A DNA stretch of 64,000 bases from Adiantum capillus-veneris (lineage: Eukaryota > Streptophyta > Polypodiopsida > Polypodiales > Pteridaceae): assembly GCA_014529385.2 (NCBI GenBank), contig CM043960.1:31917396-31981395 (forward strand), in the 5' to 3' direction. Shown piece after piece: positions 35,312 to 46,772 of this stretch; within the stretch, counting starts at the first letter, position 1, and every line of letters starts with the position of its first letter. The notes below the pieces were generated by a model. That model had not been told where the DNA came from. It saw nothing but the letters and a program-made list of their open reading frames with translations, and did no database searches. The position numbers and the translations under genes were made by a program.

Positions 35312-35323
35312 TGGTATCAGAGC
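35312..35323 (+). promoter_or_regulatory. Primer-binding site of the outer element, tRNA-Met type
   Basis: TGGTATCAGAGC one base after the 5' LTR, complementary to initiator tRNA-Met. Confidence 0.9.
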
Positions 35324-35712
35324 ACAAGGTTTCTCTTTTCTTGCTCAAGAAGGGAGGTCCTCAAGCTAGCTACAAATGGTTGGTATTATTAATTGCATGT
35401 GAGTAAGTAGAATGGGGATTTTTCAGCTTTGCAGTGCGTCTGCCTTTGTGCAGTTAACGGGGCATCACCGTCGAGAGCTATGGTCTTAATAGTGGAGTCC
35501 TACGGGGCTTGCCTACGGCTTAACCACTATTGAGCTATTAGAAGCTTGACAGGAGCCGGTGTTGTTTTGGTGTCGAAAGACCCTCTCTTCTATTGATTGC
35601 AATTAATGGTATTCGAGCCGCGGGTACAGTAGCTTGAGTGCTTTTTCTAAAGGGGTAAAGAGGAGTAGCAACTATGGCTTGAAGTGCCAAAGCACACCTA
35701 AAAGTTGTTAGA

Positions 35713-37646
35713 ATGGCTGACAATAGTAAAGAGAGTGAAATTAATGTTGATAACTTTGATTTTGCTCATGAGCAAGCTACTAATGATGCTTCAATGCTTG
35801 TTAACTATCTTGTTTCTAGGCTTCAACAAGCCATGGTCAATCCATCTCTCCAAAGTGAAGTGCAACGGCAGCTCCGTGCTCACGGGATTCTCCAAGCTCA
35901 TCACCATGACGAGAGAACACCTAGGAAGCCTCCTTGTAAGACTACCAAAAGAGATCTCTCTCTGATTCGGGAAGAAGAAGAGAATCCATACGGAGGGCTC
36001 AAGAATTTACTTCTTGATGATGCATCTCCTTCCCAAAGGAGAACTCAAGAGCCTCCACCGAAGGAACGAGAAAGAAGCGAGTCTCCCGCCACCTCCGCGG
36101 AGATGGCTCCACGAAGACGGCGGGCTAAACGCTCTCCATCATCACCAAAGCGGAGAAGACCATCGTATTCTTCTCCTCACCACAATTCAAAGAGGGATGA
36201 TAAAAAGCAAGAGAAGAAAAAAGGCGAGAAAGAGGACACCCTCTTCTCCATCTTCTTCATCCTCTTCCTCTTATGAAAGCTATGGTGAAGACGACAAAGA
36301 TCAAGACACCCTCTTCTCCATCTTCTTCATCCTCTTCCTCTTATGAAAGCTATGGTGAAGATGACAAAGATCAAGACAAGAAAAAGGCGAGATAGAGGTC
36401 ACTCTCTTCTCCACCTTCTTCAAATTCTTCACCTTCTGAAGAGTGATGGTGCAACCTTTGAACCATCAAAAAAAAAAGAGGCCATAGGAAATCCTATGCC
36501 GCATGGAAGAGGTCATCCAAGTTGAAGGAATTCAAAGAGGGAGGGAAGAGCATCTCTTTCCTTACTTATGATGGCACCTTTTGTGCTACGGACAAAGTCT
36601 TGGCCTTTATCCAGCAATTTGATGCGGCGTTTGGAGATGAGGGCTTCACGGAGTCCTCTAAGCTATGCCATGTAGCTATGCACTTTCAAAAGTCCGCCAG
36701 ACAATGGTGGTCTAGCCTACGAGCCAATGGTGAAGCTCCACGAACATGGAAAGCTTTAAGAGCTTCCATTATGAAGCAGTTTTTGGCCACCGATGCCAAA
36801 GACAAAGTACTCACTGAATGGCGAAGCTTAAAGCTCTCTCCCAATGAATCCATCCACAAATATGTAGACAAGTTTTGGGACCTACAACTCAAAGCCACTG
36901 TCTTCAAAAAGTTGGATTTTGGAGAGCAAAAGCAACAATTTTGTGCGGGCTTAACCGAAGAAATGGCGGAGTATGTCAACTCCCAAAGGCCACGTACCAT
37001 ATTGGTCGTAATACACCACACTATGGTGGCCTCTCGAATCAATTTCCAAACAGGGGCTAAAAGAAATAATAAGCCCCCGGAAAATAAGGGTTCCAATGAG
37101 CCTAAGGGGAAGGACAATGTCCAAAAGTCTCCTAAGGGCAACTCCAACAAAGCTAAAGAGAAGGAAGTTTACAAAGGTAAGAATAAACTCTCTCCTGAAG
37201 AGCTTGAGCGTTATCGTAAGGATAACCGGTGTTTCAAGTGAGGCGAACAAGGGCATGCGTACCGCGCTTCTCCCCAAAAGAACAACCGCCAAGATCCTCC
37301 TAGAGTTTCCTTGGTTGAAATCCAAGAGGAGGAGACTCACCAAACTCACCACAAAGGATCTCCTCTATGCCATGCTTGGGGAAAGGGAAGAGAACATGAT
37401 GCTTTTATTCTCTTTGACCCTGGTTCTACTCACAATTTTATATCTATAGAGTTGGCCACCAAGCTAGGCATACAATTCTATGAGATGGGAGATGTCCTAC
37501 CTGCAGACAGTGCCTTCAAGGGGCAAGAAGCTTCAGTCACTCCCTTAATCGAGAAATTGAGGCTTCATTTCCAAGGCTATTTGGACAAAGAGAACTTCTT
37601 TATCTCTCCTCTCAAGCATGAGGATGTAATCCTAGGGGCACCATGG
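35713..37646 (+). pseudogene. Gag and protease region of the outer chromovirus, frameshifted
   Basis: Starts MADNSKESEINVDNFDF at 35713. A Ser/Arg-rich linker follows, then a 70-bp duplication that shifts the frame. From 36522 the gag core reads ESSKLCHVAMHFQKSARQWW, the usual gypsy gag pattern. The zinc knuckle is CFK-stop-GEQGH: TGA at 37239-37241 replaces the second Cys, one of the few stops here not explained by C-to-T. The same frame goes on to the protease-like FDPGSTHNFIS (DSG changed to DPG) and VILGAPWF. An extra T near 37648 then shifts into the next frame. Confidence 0.85.
36235..36374 (+). repeat. 70-bp tandem duplication in gag
   Basis: Units 36235-36304 and 36305-36374, both starting gacaccctcttctcc and differing by one base. 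The unit encodes a Ser-rich segment and is not a multiple of three, so it breaks gag. Confidence 0.9.
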
Positions 37647-38585
37647 TTTTGACCGCCTGGCTGCCGATGTTAAGTTTCCTGAAAGGAGAATCTCCTTTAA
37701 GTTCAGGGAAAAAGACATGTATATAGATGCTAAGGAAATGGGTAACACTATCCCCATTGTACATACACCAGCTTTCAACAAGTCAATAAAGAGCTCTATT
37801 TCCGTGTACATGATTTTTGTGAAAGATTCTCAAAAAGAACCTAATGCTTTAGCAAAGGAAAATAAAAGTAACCAAAAGGAATTAGAGTTATCCAATTTTC
37901 TCAAGGAGTTTCAAGATGTTTTTATTGACGACATCCCTTGTGAGCTACCTCCTAAACGAGGTAATGATGACCATGCAATTGAAATTCTTCAAGGAAGTTC
38001 ACCGCCTAACAAACCTCCTTATAGAGTTTCTCAAGCTCAACAAGAGGAGATTATGCGGCAAGTGCATGAGTTAGTTGAGAAGGGTATGGTTAGGCCAAGC
38101 TCATCTCCATTTTTCTCACCTGTGCTATTAGTGCAAAAGAAAGACGGCACATATCGTATGTGTGTCAACTATAGAGCACTAAATAGGATCACTATCAAGA
38201 ATAGGTTTCCCGTTCCACGGGTAGAAGACCTATTTGATAAGCTACAAGGATCGACCTACTTCAGTAGGATTGACCTAAAAAGTGGCTATCATCAAATAAG
38301 GATAGTTGATCAAGACATTGTAAAGACCACATTTCACACCACATTTGGTCTTTAAGAATACATTGTCATGTCTTTTGGCTTGACCAATGCACCAGCTACA
38401 TTCAACCGCTTGATGGAGAAGCTCTTCAGGCCTCATCGAACCTTCACTGGAGTGTTCTTTGATGATATTATCATCTACTCTAATTCATTGAAGGAACACA
38501 AGCAACACCTCCAGGTAATATTTCAAGTTTTAAGAGAGAATAAACTTTATGTTAATCGAAAGAAAAGTGAATTTTTCTTGCAAGA
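37647..38585 (+). pseudogene. Outer chromovirus pol, N-terminal part of reverse transcriptase
   Basis: Begins after the frameshift at about 37648 and reads through a linker into RT: MVRPSSSPFFSPVLLVQKKD, RIDLKSGYHQIRI, then TAA at 38353 where Tyr is conserved (FGL-stop-EYIV), SFGLTNAPATFNRLM and VFFDDIIIYS (the F-x-D-D catalytic motif). It ends at ...KSEFFLQ where the giant element is inserted. Confidence 0.9.
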
Positions 38586-39524
38586 TGTTGAGCCAGCAGA
38601 GGATCACACCCACATTTTTGCTCACACTCATCATTTTGTAACCATTGATTGTAATAAATGTCTTTTCGACATTAATCTTGATTTGAGCCATTCATTAAGT
38701 AACGGGACTCAATTGAGTTTCCAGCTTGTAATCCCGAAGTAATTTCACTTGCTGATGTAATTAGTTAGAGATGTTCTCACCTCCAAGGCTGAGGTATATA
38801 AGCCAAAGTTTTTGTAACCTAAGGGATTCAGATTATTAATCAAAGTGAGTTTTTGAGCGCCGTGACTGTGTCTGAGAGAGAGTGAGAGAGAGAGAGAGTC
38901 TTATCTACTTGCTACGCGAGCTACGGAGCCGCCATTGGAGAAGCGACACCGCCATTGTGTTAGCAACGGCGAGAGCTACGCACAGATACCAAGAGTGCGC
39001 GCTATCGGCTTCTATGTGTGGTAAGTTCCTACGAGCTTCGGTGTGAGTTTTCTTCCAACTCGTGTGTCGGAATGGAGCGTGCAGCATATCTATAGAACCA
39101 CAACGAGTAGAGCTACACATTAGTACCATCGGGGTCAAGTTTCGATCACCTGTAATTTTTGGCCTGTCTTCATACGCGTTTACCGCACGGAGTGGTTATA
39201 GGTTGATTTTGCAGTTCAAGTCTTTAGGGTGTTGTTCTTACCTAGTGTATGGACTTCCCCTTGAGTTTGAGATCGATTCAATGATTCTAGATCATGTTTC
39301 GTATAGCATTCGTTCTTAGTACGGATTTCAGTCACTTGCATATTTTAGAACTTAGATTTGATTTCCTTAGTAGTGATTGTCATTAGAAGGTCGAGTAGGT
39401 GATTTGACACCCACCTAGTTGTTTCCATGCGCCTGCGGGTCAAGCTCCGTCCTCGTCTGGCAAATTCTGTTGTTGGTTGAGTTCTCGCGATTTAGCTTCC
39501 GCTAGCGGCGTAACCGCCTTAACA
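38586..39524 (+). repeat. 5' LTR of the giant element
   Basis: 939 bp, beginning tgttgagccagcagagg and ending cgccttaaca. Contains ggctgaggtatataagcc near 38790, a plausible TATA box, and a short (GA)n. Confidence 0.95.
38790..38800 (+). promoter_or_regulatory. TATA-like box in the LTR
   Basis: gaggtatataagcc in the 5' LTR, repeated in the 3' LTR near 58122. The position, about 730 bp before the LTR end, suits a U3 promoter. Inferred from sequence only. Confidence 0.45.
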
Positions 39525-39526
39525 TT

Positions 39527-39543
39527 TGGCGCCGCTGTCGGGA
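39527..39543 (+). promoter_or_regulatory. Primer-binding site of the giant element, TGGCGCC type
   Basis: TGGCGCCGCTGTCGGGA starts two bases after the 5' LTR. The TGGCGCC core is the form used by many plant Tat/Athila elements and is complementary to a tRNA 3' end of tRNA-Asp type; the exact tRNA is inferred. Confidence 0.75.
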
Positions 39544-40944
39544 CGAGAGCCCTAAGTAGGTGACCTTAGACTAATCCTACGAGGTGAATCGTATAAACTT
39601 CTTTGTATACTTTAGTTAGAAAAGATCTAGGAGTGGTGGACTCCGAAGATCTCGAGAGATACTAAGAAGTGGGGTATTCCTGGTTCTTCCGTGTTGACAG
39701 TATTTTTAGTTTAGCTTAGATTTGTTTGTTGTTTTGTTGGTGTTGAGTAGTTGTTGATAGAAGAATAATTTGCTAGTCCGTGAGTGGCAGTGGATCTCTT
39801 TAAAATCACAATTACCAAACCCATTTTATGATTAGGAATAGCTTAGGTAGGACTTCATTTGATCCTGATCTAAAGCTAGTAATCATTGGAGTATTTGCTT
39901 GATATGGTTGATTGCATGTTAGATCACTAAACCGTCGAGTTAGTAGTGAAACTTGCAATAAACAAAAGTCAGAGAAATTTTCTGTGTATCTGGGAGCTGC
40001 TGAGCACTTGAGAAAGCTTTAGGAAGGATTCTGTGCCAAAAACCTGGAAATCTACAACTTTAGACATCATACACGTATGATGTCTAAATGACCAAACAGA
40101 GACCAAAACAGAAATTTTGACTTTACCAGAGTGTTCAAAAGGGAGGTTATACCCTAATTTCAACTTAAAACAAGAGCATTAACACTCAAAGAAACCCAAA
40201 AAGACAAGCAAGAGTCCAAGAAACGCAAAGAATAGGAAATTTTGGATTCAGATCTTGTTTTTACATTCAAACCTGACAAAAACACTTGAAACTCAATTAT
40301 AAACATTGGAAAAGGCTTAAAAACAAAAATAGTCCAAATCTGTGAAAAAAGACATCATACGCATATAATGTCTTTTAGCACATCCACTGCTTATTTTTTA
40401 TATCTGACCTGACAAAATTGTTACAAACACTGTAGAAAGCATAAATATCAAGTCTTGACCCAAATTGATGAAAAAGACATCATACGCGTATGATGTCTTT
40501 TACCTAATTTTGGACATATTTTGATACTTTGCCAACACAGATCCATTGTAATAGCTGTCTAGAGGTTATATTTCAAGTTTCATCCCATTTGGATCACAAT
40601 TGACCCAAAACAAGTCAAAAGCGGAAAATTGCCAAGAAAAGCCTAAATTAGCCATAACTTGCTCAAACAGAGTTCAAACTGAATTTTGTGAGTGGACAGA
40701 GCATAAGGGGGCTACTGAGAGTGAGCATAACCAAAATAGTCCAAATCTGTGAAAAAAGACATCATACGCGTATAATGTCTTTTTCAGCATAACTGCAACA
40801 AAATTCTCACTTGATGAAACAGAAGTTGTCCAACTGACAAGATTAAACAATTGACCAAGTATCAATCAGTTTGGATCAATTCTGACCACAAAAACTTGGG
40901 AAAACAAATTGCCAAGACGGAAAAGCTAAAGTCCTTTAGGGGAA
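39544..40944 (+). other. 5' leader of the giant element with four palindromic sites
   Basis: 1.4 kb without a coding frame in register with gag. Holds four copies of the AGACATCATACGCGTATGATGTCT-type palindrome in a diverged ~285-bp repeat context. Confidence 0.7.
40061..40785. repeat. Four 22-24-bp palindromes in the 5' leader
   Basis: gacatcat...atgatgtc palindromes start at 40063, 40351, 40476 and 40759; the copy at 40471-40501 is perfect (gacatcatacgcgtatgatg plus tc), the others have one or two changes. Spacings are 288, 125 and 283 bp. Flanks recur as tgatgaaaaa or ctgtgaaaaaa before the site. Confidence 0.9.
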
Positions 40945-43900
40945 TTGATGAATTTGAGATCGGGCAGGAATCTCCAGAATAACCAACCAAAACAAGGGGA
41001 ACAAGCAAGTGTCATATCAACCGAGGGAAGTGTAAACCAAAGTTGGGTGCAACCATTAGAGCCGATCTTTGAAGGAAGTGTTTCTGATACTTCTTCGGAG
41101 AGATCTTACGAGATTTTCACCGAACACTTGGAACACTTGAACCTGAACAACAGAGAAAATATGGCAGCAGGATCATCAAACCCTTCCGCCACCATGAAGA
41201 TATTGTTCATAAAATATCAGTACGACAATGAGCAAGGTGCCAAGATCTACAAAGATGGAATGGACCGCTATTGTGTAAAGATAGAAGATAGACCTAGTGA
41301 GTTCAAGGACTTAGTGCCTGTGAGCTATAGCGGAGATAGATATCTAGATGACGAGGGTACCATGTACTTGGTAGTCCTAAACCCTAACATTGTGGACAAG
41401 TGGGGAATCATGGGCACCAAAGCCAAAGTAGATGAAGAACTTGAGTAGAAAGCACCAATAATGAACTTCCCTGATGCGAGGTTAAGAAGAGAGAATGAAA
41501 CTACAAGGATCAACACTGATAACATCTATGTGGGGCTATACAAATATAATACTGGGGAGCAAGATCTCTATTATAGATGTGAAGAACCCTACACCGGAGA
41601 GTTGACAGACCAAAAAAGACTTTATGTTTTTACCTACACAGAGGGATCGGAAGTGAAAATTGCCGCTTACGACAAGTATGGGAGGCAATACTCAACAATG
41701 GGCAAGAAAGAATTAGAAGGATATACATACTTTGGGGGACCACTACATTAGTATTATGTTACTTCTAGCTCACAAAGACCAGCACCAACAAATGGAGTGC
41801 AAAACCCAATGACAACAGGAGGACAAAGAACTCAGGTTGCTAACTCTTTCAGTCAACCTCAGTACTCGAAGCCCGGACCAATTGGATCATTACATTCCAG
41901 AGAGTCAATGGATACGAATCGAGGTAGTGCAGTTCCAATCCCCACGTATACCACTCCAGGTCCAAGGTTCGAAGCGGAACCATCACATTTACCTCCTAGT
42001 AGTAGATTCAAGGCAGGGGAACCGACAAGGGTAACCCATGAAGTCCATGATGCTAGAGAAAGCTTTAGCCGGGACACAGGAGCAATGAGATTGGTAGCAG
42101 ACCATAGATGTATGAGACCATCTCAAGTAGCCAAGTGTATGCCAAAGAAGTATGGTGGTTCACGAGATCCGTATGCACATGTCTCACTCTTTAAGCAAGT
42201 CTTAAGAGCTGAGCAGATACCCTATTTCCATACACAATACGAGGGATTTGGTCTTACTCTAGAAGGTACGGCATTGGCATGGTTTCAACCACTGAACAGA
42301 GGGGGATTCCATGACATTGACCATTTGCTAAGAGAGTTTGCTGAGGAATTCTCAAAACGAGGGATTAACACTAGGTTGGTAATGGGACACTTTTATGTCC
42401 TGTGAAGTGACCATTTTCCTTGAATTATGTCAAGAGTTTCAAAATGGATTTGGAGGTGCTATCTGTCTAGAAAGTTGTCTCATGAGCTGAAAAAAACTTG
42501 ACATTTTTTTGGAATATCAATTCCATCTTTAACCTTATCCTTGCACAACATTTCACAACCTAAACTGTGTGAAAAAACGGGTCCTGTTTTTGAATTTTTT
42601 CAACTTTTTGCAACTATACAACTCTAGAATTCATGTTTGTGAGGTCTATAATGCTAGAGAACTATCTTTAGTAGTCCTCAACATGTCCAAATGCTTCTAG
42701 GGAGAAATAAATGTTAAAGTTGTAAGTTATGACCAAATTACAAAAATTGTCAAATCCTGTTTTTTCACCAATTTTAGCTCTTCTATGATTTTTTTGGTGG
42801 CTTTCATGATATCCAAATGCAGTTTTGATTTTCTATGTCGCATATTGTAACATAAAGATAATATTCCTTGAGTTTTGGGGCACCTAATACCCTATTTTGC
42901 ATAGTAGACAACGATGGTTGATTTTTTCAATCATAGAAGAAAAAGAAACATTCTAGTATATCAAGTATAGCTTTTTCAATATTGTTAGTTTCTTGTGACA
43001 ACTACATGCATTTTGTAGGTAATAACCATATCTAGTCATAAGGATCAAATTTGGCTAGATATTGAATAGTTTCTATGGGATTCTACAACTCATAATGTTG
43101 AACCCAGCTTTTTCATGTTTGCTGTATTTAGCACTTCATCTTTGTCCCCAAGATTCCCCTTAGTAAGAGATGTATTATTCTTTTGACTTTCTCCATGGCT
43201 CCTTATGAACCTAAAGGACAATAGGGAACTAAGAAAACGTGCATATATTATTTGTATTGAGCGTGGCTATAGAAACTTTGATGATAGGTTTGTAGAATGG
43301 TAAAAATTCAACTTTTTTGTACCTATTTCTTTTGGCAAAACAAAAAATAGTGAGTGAGAAGCAATCATATGTTCTTATCACCAACCCATTGAAGTTAACT
43401 AGGGAATTTATCTCAAGTCCTACAAAAATCCCTAATCTTATTTTTATGCAACAAAACGTAAGAAATGACTGTTTTGATGAAAATGTACTGGTCCATCAAC
43501 TTTGGAGGCTTGGTGTGACCAAAAGATGAGAAATTTTACAAGTTTCTTATTTTTTCCATGTGTAGTAGGCCTTGAACTATAACCTCATGAAAGGATTTTA
43601 CAAAATGAGTGGATCTACTATGGTTTTGGAGATTTTTTTCAAAACCCTGAAAGGACACTTTTATGTCCTGTTAGGTTACCAACCTAGTGTTAAGCACAAT
43701 ACGGTCTCAGAAATATATGCTTTTAAACAGAGATAACACGAAAAAGTGAAGGAAGCTTCACTTCGCTTCAAACAATACATTGAGAGATGTCCAGTACGTG
43801 AACGACCACAAGATGATAGACTATTTGTTCTCTTTATTGAGGGATTGAGAAACGACACTCTCAAGAAGGACTTGCACTTGAAAGCTTGTACAAGTTTCGA

Positions 43901-45758
43901 GCAAGTAACGAGAGAAGCATTGTACTTAGTGGATAACTGTACGGTTTATGGAGAGGTGTCAGCAGATACAGATTTTTCATCCAGTAGCTCTTCCTCCGTA
44001 GCGAGCGAGACTACCACTAAAAAGAATGTTCAAACAACAACCATGCCAAATGTAGAGCAAATGATAGAAGAGGCTCTAAAAAGGATGGCACCATACCAAA
44101 AACCATTGCCAAAACCACTGAAATGGTGTGCTATTGAACAAAAATGGACAAACCATCCAACAGAGGAGTGCTATTACAACAAAGGGTATGTAAGGGAGCG
44201 TCAGTATGCACCTCCTGCTCAATTAGCACCACCTCAGGTACATCTAGTACCTCGATACCCAACGGGAAATGTACCAGGACCTATGGGGATAGAAAGACCG
44301 CAACCGGTATTGGGACAACAACCGCCTTTACCAGGAGCAAGACCAGTGGGCATTAGATATGCATCAACCTTAGAGAATCAGGAAGAACAAGCCTTAGTGC
44401 CTGTTCAAGCCTATTATGAAGAATCTGGTGCACACATGTCTCCAACTGTGTATTACCCACCAGAAGAACCCAAACAACTAGAACCATGGGGCATGATTGG
44501 GAATGTTGGAATACCAACAGTTACAAGTGCTTCTGATGAAGAGAGATACAATTTAGACGCAAGAACATTGATGTTCATAGCTCATGGAGGGTTAACAGGA
44601 CAAAGACCATCCTATCCACAAAGGACGAATCAAGTGGGACCAAGATCAGCACTAGGACTCTGTTACAAGTGTGGAGGTGACCATCTGATGAATGTTTGTC
44701 CACATACGGAAATCATTAGAATTAACGCATATTGCACTGAGTGTGGGGTTACTCACTTCATTAAGGATTATTCAAAGAATCCAAACAAAGTGCAAAAGAC
44801 GACATTGAATATGCTAGAAACTATTCCTACCAGCAGTGGGTCTGAAAATGAAACTCTGATACCAACGCAAGTTGTTACTAGAGCTCAAGCTAAGAAAACC
44901 ACTAGAGAACCTGAGAATGGAAAGTTAGCGACTGAAGTGGTTAGTCAAGGACCGCGGAGTCAGAGAAACACGTGGAAAGCTAGAAAAGCACGCATGAAGT
45001 TGAGAAAAGAACGTGAAGACGCTATTCTAGCTGAGCAACTAAAGCAAACTAAAGATAGATTAGAAAAACTTGAGAGTCAAAACGAGAAACGAGAGATGAG
45101 CCCGGAAAGAACGAAACAAAAGAGTATCAAAGAGACAACGAGCTTAAGCTCAAGGGGATCAGTGCTAGTCGACAAAGTACACGAACCATTGGACGCACTG
45201 ATGAGAGCTTACGAAGCTAGGTTAAAGAACAACCAAAGACAAGAACAGAGGTGGATGACATACCCAAACGCGGAATTGAAAAAGCAGAGACTTGAAATGT
45301 GCCAGAGAATGATCGAGACTGCACAAGCCTTATTAGAACCACCAAGAGAAACAATGAATTGTGGAACGGAAAACCCAATTCAGCAAGAGCCTATCATTTC
45401 ACGGGTAGCTGAAAAGACTCCCGGTGCACAAAAGCCTGAAAATACACACAAGGATGACCGCATAGTATTGAACACAACCGATCAGGAGATAGAGAGTTTT
45501 CATCCAGTCATACAGAGGTCTTACGGAAGAGATGAGGATTACAATGAATTTTGGAAACAAGTGAGAGAGGCAAACTTTGCAAACGAGCTAAGTTGCCAAG
45601 CTAATCAGACAAATTGGGAAAAGGACATCAGGAATCCTCCCATAGTGGAATTTGAGGCAGGATCTCAAGTGGACTTGGATCTGCAATCTTACTGGGGAGA
45701 TGGGGGCTCTGTTAGAACAATGGAGAGCAAATCCGAGATTAGAGCACTTCCCTCATGA
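40945..45758 (+). pseudogene. Gag of the giant element, interrupted by a CACTA-like insertion and nonsense codons
   Basis: One frame from ATG 40945. It passes TAG (41446) and TAG (41749) to the insertion at 42368, and resumes after the TTAA duplicate with the frame preserved, then TAA at 43734 and TGA at 45756. Gag features: YGGSRDPYAHVSLFKQ and the ALAWFQPL pattern (capsid core), EASLRFKQYIERC after the insert, and a late double Cys motif (CYKCGGDHLMNVC, then CTECGVTHF) acting as a zinc knuckle. A charged linker follows. Every stop is where Gln or Arg fits, and no frameshift is present. Confidence 0.85.
42369..43689. mobile_element. Non-autonomous CACTA-like DNA transposon, 1321 bp
   Basis: Terminal inverted repeats CACTAGGTTGGTAA (left) and its complement ending CCTAGTG (right), flanked by ttaa on both sides (42365-42368 and 43690-43693). 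The termini are of CACTA type, but those families give 3-bp duplications; here a 4-bp ttaa is seen. The phrase ggacacttttatgtcc, itself near-palindromic, lies just inside each end (42385-42400 and 43653-43668) in the same orientation. No transposase is encoded. It interrupts gag, and removing it with one ttaa restores the frame. Confidence 0.8.
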
Positions 45759-46772
45759 AGAATCTCCTCAGAAAAAGTCATGGACTCGCAAGGATTGATA
45801 GAGATCTTGTCAACACCAGTGACATGCACTATCACTCTAGCTGAGCTTTTGAGGATAAGACCACATATGTGGACCACTGTAGGAAAATGCTTGGAGAAAT
45901 TTGGGATAAAAGACCCAACATCAAGACTGCAAGAGGGTATACAAGAGCTGAGCAAACCACAAAAGAACGCTAAGCCTGTACCCTTAAACAAGGTCGGAGA
46001 GTATTGCGAAGGTGAAGAGGGGAATACAACCTTACCAGTTGAATTCCAAGGAGTGAACACGATGGCAATACTAGACAGCGGAGCTGGGGTAGCCATTGCT
46101 ACAAAAGAAATCTGGAAAAAATGGGAGAAACCAGCAATAAGGAAGACTAGGTTGAAACTCCAATTAGCAGATGGACACATGGAGAAACCTATGGGGTTAT
46201 TAGAGAAAGTCGTAGTGACTTCTTGCGGCATTGAATACGAACATACTTTTGCTATTGTCGATTTTGGCAAGGAGAATAACTATGATATCATACTGGGAAG
46301 ACCATTCATGAGACAGTTGAAAATGGTCCAGGATTGGGGCTACGATCACATATACCTGAGAAATATGGAAACCACTACACGTGTGAACCTGAAAGACCAT
46401 AGCTACAAAGATGTGAACCGAACATCGGTAGAGGAGTTTGATTCAGCTACTTTGGCGGGATCCGAATTTCCAGCTTGGTTAGGTAAGCCCAAGGAGTTAT
46501 GGATGTGTGGAGCCTCGAAATGTGGAAGTCTGAGGCGAGAAGAATATGTTTTAGAAAGGGCGATCGAAGACGAAACTTATATAGGAGAACCCTTTCCAGA
46601 GGACACGCTTGAACCATTAGAATGGACACACATTCTAGCAACCCTAGATGTTTGTGCAATTCCGGATGGTCCCACAACAAAATTTTGCGACAAGGACGGG
46701 TACGACGTGGTTCCGTACTTCATGCTGAGAACTACACTCGAAAAAGAAACTGAAAAGAACGATACACTGTAA
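45759..46772 (+). pseudogene. First retropepsin-like protease domain of the giant element
   Basis: Continues in the gag frame after TGA 45756, ending at TAA 46770; coding goes on beyond in the same frame. Active-site motif AILDSGAGVAIAT (Asp codon 46074-46076) and the conserved IILGRPFMRQL with QDWGYDHIYL show an aspartic protease of retroviral type, placed as expected between gag and RT. Confidence 0.85.
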
